From Planctomycetota bacterium (GTDB lineage: Bacteria; Planctomycetota; UBA1135), in contig JAJRZS010000032.1 in the NCBI GenBank assembly GCA_024275135.1, forward strand, positions 1-61,697: a stretch of 61,697 nucleotides of DNA. The letters are read 5' to 3'. The notes below the pieces were generated by a model that had not been told where the DNA came from, made no database searches, and worked only from the letters and a program-made list of their open reading frames with translations. Shown piece by piece: positions 50,267 to 59,010 of the stretch; the first letter of the stretch is position 1; every line of letters begins with the position of its first letter. Position numbers and translations under genes: made by a program.

Positions 50267-52207
50267 ATGAAGCACGCCCTCGCCCTGTCCAAACCCTTAA
50301 TCGCTGGGATTTGCGTCGCCAGTTTGCTTGCTAGTGTGTTGGGAGGGGCTTCCCATCCTCCAACCGAAATCCTGCTGCCTATACTTTTCGGCAATAGTTT
50401 CTTGCTGCTTGTTTTGCTCCCGCTGCTGGGCATAAGAGCGGTTTTTCGGCGCTCCAAGAAACCCTTCGTGGCTGGAGAAGCGGCTTGGTTTGGCTTTTTT
50501 CTTGGCTTGTTGCCATCAGCTCTAGGCCCGTTCTTCAGTTTGCCTTGGTTGCTGGCCATAGCAGGAATGTTCTTTGTGCTGGTGTGCTGGTGGGCGCCAT
50601 CTTTACCGCCTTGGTCTTCGCGGTTTTCCTCTTTCTTTTTGCTGGCGATTCCGTTGCTGTCCATCGCCGGTGGGCTGTGGGTACGGCATACTCTGCAACA
50701 GGAAAACTTGCGCCGCAGCCGTCCCAGCTTGCCGGCGCCTCCTCCCGGTGAAGATTTCCAAGCTCCCGACATCATCCTGGTCTCCATCGACACTTTACGC
50801 GCCGACGCCATTGTTGGTCCCCGCAATCCGGATTATCAGCTTCCTTTTTTTGATCATCTGCGTGAGGAGGCGCAATGGTGGGACTATGCCTACGCACCGA
50901 GCAACCAAACCTTACCCGGCCATGCCACGATGCTCTCTGGCCGCAATGCCCTCACCAATCGTGTGCGCTACAACTTAGATCCCTTGCCGGGGGCGGATTG
51001 GATGCGTTTGCTGCCGGAATATTTTCAAGATGCTGGATTTCAAACAGCAGGCGTGATTTCCAACGGCATCATCTCGGGTGATGTCGGCTTTGCCCGTGGT
51101 TTTGAAGTCTACGATGATTCCACCGCCCGCCATTTTGGGGTGCAGCATGATTGTGTGGCTTATTTACTGACGCGCAGTTGGTTCGGCCTCTTGTTGCCGG
51201 ATCGTTACCAGCATGGCTTTTTAAGTGCGACCACCTTTCGTATCTTGAAGCGTCCGGCCGAGTTATTGCGCGGGCGGAGTAACCGCGAGCGCGGCGCCGT
51301 CACCAACGAGCAAGCTTTGAGCATGCTGCAGCAGCTTTATCAGCACGATCGTCCCTTCTTCTTTTTCCTCCATTACATCGATCCGCATCATCCCTACGGT
51401 GCGCCTCCTCAATTTGATGGACAACTCAGCGCTGGCTTTGAGGATTTGCCTCCACGCTTTTTGGGCACTCCAGAGTTCGAAAATATGATTGAGATGGAAC
51501 AACTTCAGCCGGCAATGGATGATTTGCGCTCGGTAGACCCTCAGCGTCAGGCTGAGGCCCAACGCGCAGCCCAATATTTTCATCGCCTGTATCTAGAGAA
51601 CGTTTTGTATCTTGATAGTTTGCTGGCCGAGGTAAAGGCGCGGGTCGACAAAAGTGGGCGCCCGACAATTTGGATTATCACGGCCGACCATGGAGAGCAG
51701 TTCGGAGAGCACAATGTGCTGATGCATTCCGAAGATTTGTTTAAGGATTCGGTGCGTGTTCCCTTTTTCTTCTTTGGTCCAGGCATCCAAGCTGGTCATC
51801 AACAGGGCATCCCGGAACTGGCCGATGTGGCCCCAACTTTATTGGAAGCCGCTGGCCTTGAGGTGCCTTCTGATATGAATGGTCGCTCCTTGTTGGGTGG
51901 CTATGGCCAAGTACCAGCGTTTTATCTGGCTGGCGACGACCGAATGGTGATGTTGCGCTATCAAAATTACAAGTTGATTGCCAAGCGTGGCAAAGATGGC
52001 GTGGACAGCTTTGCTTTTTTCGACCTCGCCGCTGATCCCGAAGAGCAAATCAACTTGCATGGCCAGCATCCTGAGGAAGCTCGTTTAGAGGCTATTCTCG
52101 AAGAACAATTGCAGCAAGACACCTATACGCACAGCAAGCAAGTTTTGTCAGGTTCCAAACTGGCGGCCTTGCAGGATTTGGGCTACGTCAACGACGTTGA
52201 AGAATAG
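50267..52207 (+). CDS. Membrane sulfatase-like hydrolase of the alkaline phosphatase superfamily
   Basis: 646 aa. Three to four N-terminal transmembrane helices (LIAGICVASLLASVL, LLLVLLPLLGI, AWFGFFLGLLPSALGPFFSLPWLLAIAGMFFVLVCWW) anchor a periplasmic catalytic domain: DIILVSIDTLRADAI; YAPSNQTLPGHATMLSG in the nucleophile position; FFFLHYIDPHHPYG; WIITADHGEQFGEHN. The formylglycine signature C/S-x-P-x-R is replaced by A-P-S-N-Q-T, so the nucleophile would be Thr or Ser as in phosphatase/phosphodiester transferase relatives. Arrangement resembles LtaS/PetN-like lipid-modifying enzymes. Its 3' end overlaps the convergent kinase-like gene by 25 bp. Confidence 0.87.
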   Translation: MKHALALSKPLIAGICVASLLASVLGGASHPPTEILLPILFGNSFLLLVLLPLLGIRAVFRRSKKPFVAGEAAWFGFFLGLLPSALGPFFSLPWLLAIAGMFFVLVCWWAPSLPPWSSRFSSFFLLAIPLLSIAGGLWVRHTLQQENLRRSRPSLPAPPPGEDFQAPDIILVSIDTLRADAIVGPRNPDYQLPFFDHLREEAQWWDYAYAPSNQTLPGHATMLSGRNALTNRVRYNLDPLPGADWMRLLPEYFQDAGFQTAGVISNGIISGDVGFARGFEVYDDSTARHFGVQHDCVAYLLTRSWFGLLLPDRYQHGFLSATTFRILKRPAELLRGRSNRERGAVTNEQALSMLQQLYQHDRPFFFFLHYIDPHHPYGAPPQFDGQLSAGFEDLPPRFLGTPEFENMIEMEQLQPAMDDLRSVDPQRQAEAQRAAQYFHRLYLENVLYLDSLLAEVKARVDKSGRPTIWIITADHGEQFGEHNVLMHSEDLFKDSVRVPFFFFGPGIQAGHQQGIPELADVAPTLLEAAGLEVPSDMNGRSLLGGYGQVPAFYLAGDDRMVMLRYQNYKLIAKRGKDGVDSFAFFDLAADPEEQINLHGQHPEEARLEAILEEQLQQDTYTHSKQVLSGSKLAALQDLGYVNDVEE

Positions 52208-53322
52208 GGTACCGGTTTCACTCGGTGTAGGAATTGCGGATTGCGCAAGTACCAAGCTCCCTCGGTTTGTGCCCAGGTTGCGGAACTATGTTCTGCGGGC
52301 ACCACCCACCCTAAATGTCGGAGGCTTTGGGTTGCGGCCGATGCTGACTGTAGGGGTGGGGAGAGGGAAGGCAGGCAAGCTGTGAGTTGCCATTGTCCCG
52401 AGCTTTGCATTTGCAGCTGAAGCGGCCGCAGAGCGGGAAAGCCATGCAATTCCAACTCATAGAGTCGGCTAAAGACTTCACGCCCTTGGCTTCCCTGGTG
52501 GCCAAAGAGTTGCTGGATGTCGCCTTGCCAGGGGCATTCGGTGCGCAAAATGCTGGCACCCTCGGGGGTGAAATCTCGGGTCCGCCGCCAACAACGCTTG
52601 CTTTGACGTCTTAGAGCGTGGCAGGCTTGCCTGTGAGCGGCGTCCATACAATCCGCCAAGGACCAATCCAGAGCTTGCCTTGCCTCATAACCTCGGAAAA
52701 GGGCTGGGGCTAGCTGTTGGCGACGCTCCTGAGACAAGCTCGCGAGCAAAGCCAGCCAATCCCGACGTCGCCAGCGCGGAGGTGTGGGCTTGTCTTGAAT
52801 AAGCGCATGTCCTAAATCCAAGGGCAGCAAAGATTCTCCCACCAGCAGTAAATCTTCCGCTTGCAGATCGGGGTCGCTCCAACCGAGTTGGTGAAGGTAG
52901 GCAAACTGTCGCCCCACCACCTCGGCCGCTGCATCATCCCAATCTTCGACCTTCTTGCCGTCCAGCCAACTGCGCAAAAACACCCCCCGACCGGGTGACA
53001 GCTGCTGATGCAAGCAATCGGGAATCAAGTGTTGCCAGCTTGGCTCTTGCTGGAAAAGGCTTTGCCAATGTTTCCATTCTCTAGCCAAGGCCGGTGGCCG
53101 CCAAAGGTTGCGCCAAGCCTCTCCCCAGCGTTGGGGTGCGTCGAGTTTGAGCAGCCATTGTTGGTGGGGGCCGCAGCGCAGAACCAGCCGGCGACAAGAA
53201 ACTCGCAACAAGCTACCCTTGCCAGCGAGCGCATCCTGCATAGCCACCGCCAATTGCGGGGAAGAAATCTCGTCCGCGGCTTGGGAAAAGCGGCCAAGTA
53301 GCTCCTGAGCCAATGGATGCAC
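52183..53322 (-). CDS. WaaP/Kdo-kinase-like protein with altered catalytic loop
   Basis: 379 aa, GTG start (frame open further upstream without a start codon, so the N-terminus is uncertain). It resembles lipopolysaccharide kinases: a lysine strand (QQWLLKLDAP), AREWKHWQSLFQ, GVFLRSWLDGKKVEDWDDAAAEVVGRQFAYLHQLGW. The catalytic loop, usually H-x-D-L-H-x-x-N, reads SDPDLQAEDLLL, and the DFG-like site reads PLDLGHA. Asp is kept at the base position but the His and Asn are replaced, so activity is doubtful. The C-terminal 130 residues show no known domain. The only minus-strand gene between 42.9 and 56.8 kb. Confidence 0.65.
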   Translation of the reverse strand: MHPLAQELLGRFSQAADEISSPQLAVAMQDALAGKGSLLRVSCRRLVLRCGPHQQWLLKLDAPQRWGEAWRNLWRPPALAREWKHWQSLFQQEPSWQHLIPDCLHQQLSPGRGVFLRSWLDGKKVEDWDDAAAEVVGRQFAYLHQLGWSDPDLQAEDLLLVGESLLPLDLGHALIQDKPTPPRWRRRDWLALLASLSQERRQQLAPALFRGYEARQALDWSLADCMDAAHRQACHALRRQSKRCWRRTRDFTPEGASILRTECPWQGDIQQLFGHQGSQGREVFSRLYELELHGFPALRPLQLQMQSSGQWQLTACLPSLSPPLQSASAATQSLRHLGWVVPAEHSSATWAQTEGAWYLRNPQFLHRVKPVPYSSTSLT

Positions 53323-53375
53323 ACCAAAGGCTAGCAGAAACTCTGCTTGTGCATGCGCGAGGCCTTGCTGTGCGC

Positions 53376-53381
53376 TAGAAT
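53376..53381 (+). promoter_or_regulatory. Candidate -10 box (TAGAAT) 6 bp before the lptF-like gene
   Basis: TAGAAT ends six bases before ATG 53388 (spacer ttgccc). This favours ATG over the TTG at 53382. Divergent to the kinase-like gene. Confidence 0.5.
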
Positions 53382-53387
53382 TTGCCC

Positions 53388-54473
53388 ATGATTTTGGCGC
53401 GATCCTATCTGCGGGAGATTCTCCAACGCTTGTTGATGGTGTTGGCGGGCGTGATCTTCCTTATTGGATTGGGTGCTGCCATTCGCGCTTCCGCCACCAG
53501 CCAAGGGGCTCCGCTTTGGGTGCCTCTGAGTTTGGTACCTCTGATTGTGGGCCAAGCTTTGCCTTATTTCTTGCCCGTGGTTTTGTTGATTGGGGTGGTG
53601 CTTACTTATGGCCGCATGGCTTCCAACTTGGAGCATGTTGCTAGTTTCGCCGCTGGCTACCGACCCTTGCGACTGTTGCTTGCTGCCACCATTTCTGGGG
53701 TGCTCATGTTTGTGGTCAGTTACCCGCTCACCGCCGAAGTGGTGCCCGGCCTCTACCAAAAAATGCGTGGTCTGCTCGACCGCGTGCCGGTGGCGGCCTT
53801 GGAAAACACGAATCCTGGCTCCAGTGAATTGCAGTATGCCGGACTTTATCTTTCTTGGCGTGGCCGCAGTGGCCCGGGTGTCTTTCACAATGTGTTGTTG
53901 AGTATCGAAAGCATGGGTGGGGAGAAAGGTGAAGAGGGAGAAGAAATGCGCTTGCGGGCCGATACTGCGCGAATGACAGTGAATGGGCCCGAACTCGGTT
54001 TTGCGTTTGAGGGTTTGCGTACCTTCCGCGATACTCGTGGCCTTTTTTCTAACCCAGAAAAAACTTGGCTACGGTTTAATATGGATGAAATCCAGCGCGT
54101 GCAAAACTTGAAACCTCGGGCCAAAGACATGACTTCGTCGGCATTGAAAACGGCACTTGCTGGCGGTCAGTTGAAGCCACGGCAAGATCAACATTATCGC
54201 TTCATCTATTGGCAGCGATTGTCCATGTGCCTAGCCACGTTACCGCTTTCCTTGATTGGAGCTCTGCTTGGTTGGCGGCTTCGTCGCGGGGGATTTCTCA
54301 GCGCCTTTGCGGCCTCCTTGGGCCTGTTGCTACTTCTTTATTACCCCATCTTCTTCCTATGCGACAATTTGGAGGAAAGCGGCACCCTCGGACCATTCTT
54401 TGCCGCCTGGTTGCCGTTGTTTGCTCTTCTTCCGCTGGCCGGCTGGTTGTTTCTTCGTACCCAAAGAGTCTAA
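53388..54473 (+). CDS. LPS export ABC permease, LptF/LptG family (first)
   Basis: 361 aa YjgP/YjgQ family. N-terminal three helices (LARSYLREILQRLLMVLAGVIFLIGLGAAIRA; LVPLIVGQALPYFLPVVLLIGVVLTYGRMASNLEHVA, which includes the coupling-helix region with the conserved E), a periplasmic beta-jellyroll (MRLRADTARMTVNGPELGFAFEGL), and three C-terminal helices (RLSMCLATLPLSLIGALLGWRLRR). It forms half of the permease pair that extracts LPS for the Lpt bridge. Stop overlaps the next lpt gene (TAATG). Confidence 0.92.
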   Translation: MILARSYLREILQRLLMVLAGVIFLIGLGAAIRASATSQGAPLWVPLSLVPLIVGQALPYFLPVVLLIGVVLTYGRMASNLEHVASFAAGYRPLRLLLAATISGVLMFVVSYPLTAEVVPGLYQKMRGLLDRVPVAALENTNPGSSELQYAGLYLSWRGRSGPGVFHNVLLSIESMGGEKGEEGEEMRLRADTARMTVNGPELGFAFEGLRTFRDTRGLFSNPEKTWLRFNMDEIQRVQNLKPRAKDMTSSALKTALAGGQLKPRQDQHYRFIYWQRLSMCLATLPLSLIGALLGWRLRRGGFLSAFAASLGLLLLLYYPIFFLCDNLEESGTLGPFFAAWLPLFALLPLAGWLFLRTQRV

Positions 54474-55537
54474 TGCAACGTTTCGACCGTTATGTTTTGC
54501 GCGCTTTTTTCAGCCAGTGGTTGGTGGTAGCCTTCGCCTTCTTGGGGCTCTTTTCCGCCCTCGAGTTGTTGGGCAAGGCTGACGAAATCCAAGAAGCCCT
54601 GCATACCCCATCTTTGGATCTAGGGCTATCCGATTTGGCGCGCTACACCATGCTGAACCTGCCCTTTTTGTTGCTGCAGTTTGCTCCCTATATGACTTTG
54701 CTTGCGGGCTTGGGAACGGTGAGCCAATTGCTACGCCACCGGGAATGGACGCCCATTCTGGTGGCCGGCCGTGCCACCTGGCGCGCGTTTTTGCCAATTT
54801 TGCTTGCCGCAGCCGCTTTGTCGATGGGCTTGTTTGCCTTGCGTGAAGCCACCTTGCCCCAGTTATTGCGTGCGCATGAGAGTTTGCAGCGCAATTTCTT
54901 CAATCAAATCCCTTGGCAGCCCAAAGATTTGTGGGCGCGCGGGCAGGGCGACGTGCGTTTGCATGCCCAGCGGTTTTTGCCTGGCTCGCCAGCGGTGGTG
55001 GAAGGCCTGGAGGTTTTTTCCCTGGATGCGGAAGGCAACGACGAGCGCATTCTCGCTACGCGTGGGGTGTGGCAGGATGGGGGCTGGCAGTTGGAGGGAG
55101 GCGTTCGCATTTACCATGGTGGCGAAGAGCCGATGGCCCGTTTTCAGCATGCTGGCCTTACCCCAGCCGGTTTAGAGCGCTCCTATTTTGCCCATCATCG
55201 TCCTCTGGATTTGACTACTGGCGATTTGCAGGCCTTGATGCTGGGCGACCCGGACCATCGCCAAGCCGAAACCTTGCTTTGGGGCTTGCGCTGGTGGCCT
55301 TTGGTCCCCCTCCTGTTGTTAGCTTTAGGGCTTCCCTTCGCCCTTAGTTTTGAGCGCCGCAGCTCGCTGGAGGGCATCGCCACCGGACTTCTGCTTTGTG
55401 CCCTTTATTTCGCTGCCGACCTACTTTTGCGTGATTTTGGTAGCCGGGGCGCATTAAGCCCGTGGTTGGCTGGAAGTGCCCCCATTTTGTTCTTTGGCAG
55501 CCTAGGTTTATGGTCCTTTGGCCGTATGCCCAGCTAA
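54473..55537 (+). CDS. LPS export ABC permease, LptF/LptG family (second)
   Basis: 354 aa, second YjgP/YjgQ protein. MQRFDRYVLRAFFSQWLVVAFAFLGLFSALELLGKADEI is the characteristic N-terminus, followed by MLNLPFLLLQFAPYMTLLAGLGTVSQLLRHREW with the coupling helix, a jellyroll (VVEGLEVFSLDAEGNDERIL), and three C-terminal helices (LRWWPLVPLLLLALGLPFALSFERRSS). Start chosen at the TAATG overlap. Partners with the preceding gene as LptF-LptG heterodimer; LptB, LptC and LptA are not in the window. Confidence 0.92.
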   Translation: MQRFDRYVLRAFFSQWLVVAFAFLGLFSALELLGKADEIQEALHTPSLDLGLSDLARYTMLNLPFLLLQFAPYMTLLAGLGTVSQLLRHREWTPILVAGRATWRAFLPILLAAAALSMGLFALREATLPQLLRAHESLQRNFFNQIPWQPKDLWARGQGDVRLHAQRFLPGSPAVVEGLEVFSLDAEGNDERILATRGVWQDGGWQLEGGVRIYHGGEEPMARFQHAGLTPAGLERSYFAHHRPLDLTTGDLQALMLGDPDHRQAETLLWGLRWWPLVPLLLLALGLPFALSFERRSSLEGIATGLLLCALYFAADLLLRDFGSRGALSPWLAGSAPILFFGSLGLWSFGRMPS

Positions 55538-55587
55538 GAATTTTCTTTTCTGGAAAATTCGGGGACGACATGGCTCCCGGCGCGCGT

Positions 55588-55593
55588 CAGAAT
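55588..55593 (+). promoter_or_regulatory. Candidate -10 box (CAGAAT) 6 bp before the TPR lipoprotein gene
   Basis: CAGAAT ends six bases before ATG 55600. The 14-bp string from AATAAGG to the start codon is identical to that before the PCuAC gene. Confidence 0.4.
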
Positions 55594-55599
55594 AAGGCC

Positions 55600-56826
55600 A
55601 TGCGTGCTTTCTTGTGCCTGGTCTTGTTGACCGCTGTTTCCTGTCAATCCTCCCCGTTGCAGGAGGGGGATGCTCAATTTCAGATGGGGCACTACGCAGA
55701 GGCCCTGGCCCTTTATCAACAAATGCCTGTTGGCCAACGCGATGAAGCTCGCATCCAACGCACTCGTTACTTCGTGTTGGAAGATGGGGTGCGTCAATTG
55801 TTAAACCTAGACCGGCCGCAGGATGCTGCCCGCGTGTTGGCTTTCATCGAAGCCGATGCTCCCGTCGACCGGCAGGCGGAACTAGAGCGCTTGCGTCAAC
55901 GCATCCAATTGCAAACGGCTCAAGACTATTATGTACAAGGCTATGAATTGAGCGAGGCCAACCATCCACTCGCAGCTACTGAAAGGTTGCGTCTGGCTTT
56001 GAGTTGGAATCCGAATCACGCTCAGGCCAAGGAGTTGTTGGCGCAGTCGGAAAATTGGCTTAGCACTCGGCAGCGCGTTGGCGAGGATTACTATTTCCAA
56101 GGCATGGAGCACTTGCGGGCCCATCACGATTTACGTGCTCGTACCGCCTTTATGCATGCTGCCGATTTACTCGGTGAAGATTCTTTGGCAGCCACGCGGC
56201 TTGATGCCCTCACTTTGAGTCTTGCTGAGGAAAGCCGCAACCTGGGGCGTCTGTATTTAGAGGCTGGGCTCACCGGGCCAGCTTGGGTTGCCTTGCTGGA
56301 CAGTTTGCACTTGGATCCGCAAAACGCCGAAACCTTGGAGTTGGCCAAAGGCATCGAGGCGCAGGTGCGTAGTGCGGAGCTGCTGACCGAAATTGATGTT
56401 GCCGTGCGTGGCGGCGCCACCCAGGCCGCCGACCAGTTGCTAGAAAAAGCACAGGGTTATGGCGTGGCTCAACATGTGCAACGCTTGCGAGAATTGGCGG
56501 CTGCCAATCAAAACCAAAAAAACCAAGGCCGGTATGTCCGCGCACGGGCCTATGAGTTGGATGGGCAAATGGTGCATGCCCAAGCCTTGTACCAAGCCAT
56601 CCTCGATGAAGGCTCTGGCTTGGGCTGGGAGGATGTAGAAATCCGCTTGCAGGCAATCGGTGAACGACTGCAACAAGCAGAAGAGGCCTACCAGCAAGCT
56701 TTGGCTGCCGAGCAAGACGGCAATGCGGAGGCTTATCGGCGCTTCCTCACCGCGGTCATGCACTTGGCTGTGGACTATAAAGATGTCCGCTCGCGCTTTC
56801 AGGCCTTGGCTGGAGGCCAGGAGTGA
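55600..56826 (+). CDS. TPR-repeat lipoprotein
   Basis: 408 aa. The lipoprotein signal ends LLTAVSC (Cys16). The rest is helical with TPR-like pairs (EGDAQFQMGHYAEALALYQQMP, AQDYYVQGYELSEANHPLAATERLRLALSWNPNHAQAKELLA, VGEDYYFQGMEHLRAHHDLRARTAFMHA, YLEAGLTGPAWVALLDSLHLDPQNAETLEL, ARAYELDGQMVHAQALYQAIL). Likely anchored in the inner or outer membrane as a scaffold; no enzymatic motif. It ends one base before the CCA end of the convergent tRNA gene. Confidence 0.82.
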   Translation: MRAFLCLVLLTAVSCQSSPLQEGDAQFQMGHYAEALALYQQMPVGQRDEARIQRTRYFVLEDGVRQLLNLDRPQDAARVLAFIEADAPVDRQAELERLRQRIQLQTAQDYYVQGYELSEANHPLAATERLRLALSWNPNHAQAKELLAQSENWLSTRQRVGEDYYFQGMEHLRAHHDLRARTAFMHAADLLGEDSLAATRLDALTLSLAEESRNLGRLYLEAGLTGPAWVALLDSLHLDPQNAETLELAKGIEAQVRSAELLTEIDVAVRGGATQAADQLLEKAQGYGVAQHVQRLRELAAANQNQKNQGRYVRARAYELDGQMVHAQALYQAILDEGSGLGWEDVEIRLQAIGERLQQAEEAYQQALAAEQDGNAEAYRRFLTAVMHLAVDYKDVRSRFQALAGGQE

Positions 56827-56902
<76 letters not shown>

Positions 56903-56965
56903 AACCAAACCCTGTGGGCGAGCCCACGCGGCGCATAGGATAATCTGTGCCACCGTATTCGTCCA

Positions 56966-57769
56966 ATGCACACCCTTCGCATCGCCGCCTTTCCCTTCGA
57001 TGTGCGCCCTGGTGAGGTCGCGCAGAATTTAGCCCAGGCCTGTCTTGGCCTGGAGCAGGCTCAAGCGGCGGGGGCAAAGTTACTCGTGTTACCGGAAAAA
57101 TGGACCACCTCCTTTCTTGAGGAGTTCCCTGCCGTCCTTCGTCGGCAAAGCGAAGAGGCCTTGACCACCCTCCACCGGCAAGCAGAAAAGGCGGAAATGA
57201 TGGTCGTTGGCTCAGCTCCGGGAGGAGAGGGGGCAAGGCCTAGCAATGAGCTGCATTTTTTGGGGGTGGCTGGAAACTTGCGACCCTACCGCAAGCGCAT
57301 GTTGTTTTCGCCTACAGGGGAAGCGCGCCAGGTGGAGCGGGGGACCACCTTGCCGTCGGTGGTGTCCACGCCCTGGGGCAAGATATGCGCGGTGATTTGC
57401 TATGACTTGCGTTTCCCCGAGTTATGCCGGCCTGCTCTTTTCCAGCACGCCGACCTGCTTTTGTGTTGTGCGCAGTGGCCCTACCCGCGGGTCGAGAGCT
57501 TTGAATTGATGAGCCGCGCCCGGGCCGCGGAGAACCAAGTGTGGTTGGTGTCGTGCAATCGGGCCGGCGCCGCCAGCTTGGGCAGCCGCAATCAGGTCAT
57601 GGAGTTTCCGGGGATGGCCTTATGCGTGGATCCCAGTGGAAAAATCCGTGCGCGCGAAGATGGGGGACAACTTTTGGTGAGCACGGTTGATTTCGCCGAG
57701 GCCGAGGCCTTGCGCAAATCTCTACCCTTGGGACGAGATTTGCAACGAGCCGGGTTATGGCCGCAATGA
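56966..57769 (+). CDS. Carbon-nitrogen hydrolase (nitrilase superfamily, omega-amidase-like)
   Basis: 267 aa. The Glu-Lys-Cys triad is intact: Glu44 (VLPEKW), Lys110 (RPYRKRMLF), Cys145 (AVICYDLRFPEL). ENQVWLVSCNRAG and the closing strand (GQLLVSTVDFAEAEALRKSLPLGRD) fit the class of omega-amidase/Nit2-type C-N hydrolases. Likely hydrolyses an omega-amide such as alpha-ketoglutaramate; substrate inferred. The ATG follows the tRNA gene by 63 bp on the opposite strand; GATAAT lies about 20 bases upstream of the ATG. Confidence 0.9.
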   Translation: MHTLRIAAFPFDVRPGEVAQNLAQACLGLEQAQAAGAKLLVLPEKWTTSFLEEFPAVLRRQSEEALTTLHRQAEKAEMMVVGSAPGGEGARPSNELHFLGVAGNLRPYRKRMLFSPTGEARQVERGTTLPSVVSTPWGKICAVICYDLRFPELCRPALFQHADLLLCCAQWPYPRVESFELMSRARAAENQVWLVSCNRAGAASLGSRNQVMEFPGMALCVDPSGKIRAREDGGQLLVSTVDFAEAEALRKSLPLGRDLQRAGLWPQ

Positions 57770-57815
57770 TGCAGTACAATGCCCGGTCGACATCCTCCCG
57801 ATGTCCCCAGGTACC

Positions 57816-58997
57816 ATGACTGAAGTCTTCCTTGTTAGCGCCTGTCGCACCCCCATTGGCCGCTTTCTTGGCGGTCTATCCACCTTTCGCGCCCCAGAAC
57901 TCGGTGGTTTTGCCATTTCCGAGGCTTTAAAGCGCGCTGGCATCGCCGCGGATTTGGTGGATGAAGTCATCATGGGCAATGTGTTGCAGGCGGGAGTGGG
58001 GCAAAATCCTGCCCGCCAAGCGATGCGTGCTGCAGGCATCCCCGACCAAGTTTCTCCCTACACCGTCAACATGGTTTGTGGCTCGGGCCTCAAATCAGTG
58101 ATGTTGGGAGCGCAAGCTATTTTGGCTGGGGATCAAGAGATTGTGGTCGCTGGGGGCATGGAGTCGATGAGCCAAGCACCCTATCTGCTGCCTTCCGCTC
58201 GCCAGGGCGCGCGTTTGGGCGACGCCAAAATGGTCGACGCCATGGTGCATGATGGTTTGTGGGATGTTTATTCCAACAAACACATGGGCCTTACCGGCGA
58301 ACTTGTGGCTGAGGAATACCAAATCACGCGTGAGTTGCAGGATGCCTTTGCCGCCGAGTCTCACCGCCGGGCGAGTGCGGCCTGGGAGGCTGGGCGTTTC
58401 GATGCGGAATGTTTTGCTATCGAGGTGCCGCAGCGGCGCAAAGACCCTGTGCAGTTCGTGGAAGATGAGGGTTTCCGCAAGGATGTGTCCACCGAGTCTT
58501 TGGCCAAGCTGCGCCCTGCTTTCCAAAAGGACGGCAGTGTGACAGCTGGCAATGCTTCCCAAATCTCGGATGGTGCTTCTGCAGTTGTTTTGGCTTCTGC
58601 CACCGCAGTGGAAAACCATGGTCTCACTCCTTTGGCGCGCATTACCGGCTATGCCGCCGGTGGCATGGCTCCGGAATGGGTCATGATGGCGCCGAAAGTC
58701 GCGGTGGAAAACTTCGAGCAAAAAACCGGCATGAGCCGCCATGATTTTGATTTGTTGGAAATCAACGAGGCCTTTGCTTCCGGTGCTTGTGCCCTCACCA
58801 AAACTTTGGAACTCGACGCGGAAAGAATCAACGTCAATGGCGGAGCCATTGCTCTGGGTCACCCCATTGGTGCCAGTGGTGCCCGCATCCTCACAACCTT
58901 GGTCTATGCCCTAAAAGACCGTGGGCTCAAAACCGGTCTTGCCACTCTGTGCCTAGGCGGCGGTAATGCGGTCGCCACCTCCCTCGAACTCTGCTAA
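57816..58997 (+). CDS. Acetyl-CoA C-acetyltransferase (thiolase)
   Basis: 393 aa, biosynthetic-type thiolase. Nucleophile Cys88 (VNMVCGSGLKSV), active-site His in GHPIGASGARI and second Cys in ATLCLGGGNAV, plus EINEAFA. Condenses two acetyl-CoA to acetoacetyl-CoA or the reverse. ATG 57816 starts the thiolase fold; an in-frame ATG at 57801 is an alternative. TACAAT at 57775-57780 is a possible promoter. The 3-hydroxybutyryl-CoA dehydrogenase gene follows 13 bp downstream, giving the first two steps of a butyryl-CoA or polyhydroxybutyrate route. Confidence 0.95.
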   Translation: MTEVFLVSACRTPIGRFLGGLSTFRAPELGGFAISEALKRAGIAADLVDEVIMGNVLQAGVGQNPARQAMRAAGIPDQVSPYTVNMVCGSGLKSVMLGAQAILAGDQEIVVAGGMESMSQAPYLLPSARQGARLGDAKMVDAMVHDGLWDVYSNKHMGLTGELVAEEYQITRELQDAFAAESHRRASAAWEAGRFDAECFAIEVPQRRKDPVQFVEDEGFRKDVSTESLAKLRPAFQKDGSVTAGNASQISDGASAVVLASATAVENHGLTPLARITGYAAGGMAPEWVMMAPKVAVENFEQKTGMSRHDFDLLEINEAFASGACALTKTLELDAERINVNGGAIALGHPIGASGARILTTLVYALKDRGLKTGLATLCLGGGNAVATSLELC

Positions 58998-59010
58998 ACC
59001 TCTTCCTCTC

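Noticed and set aside
52183..53322. Shadow ORF of the plus strand
   Set aside because: No plausible plus-strand gene covers this span, and the protein has coherent kinase-like motifs, so it is kept as a gene.
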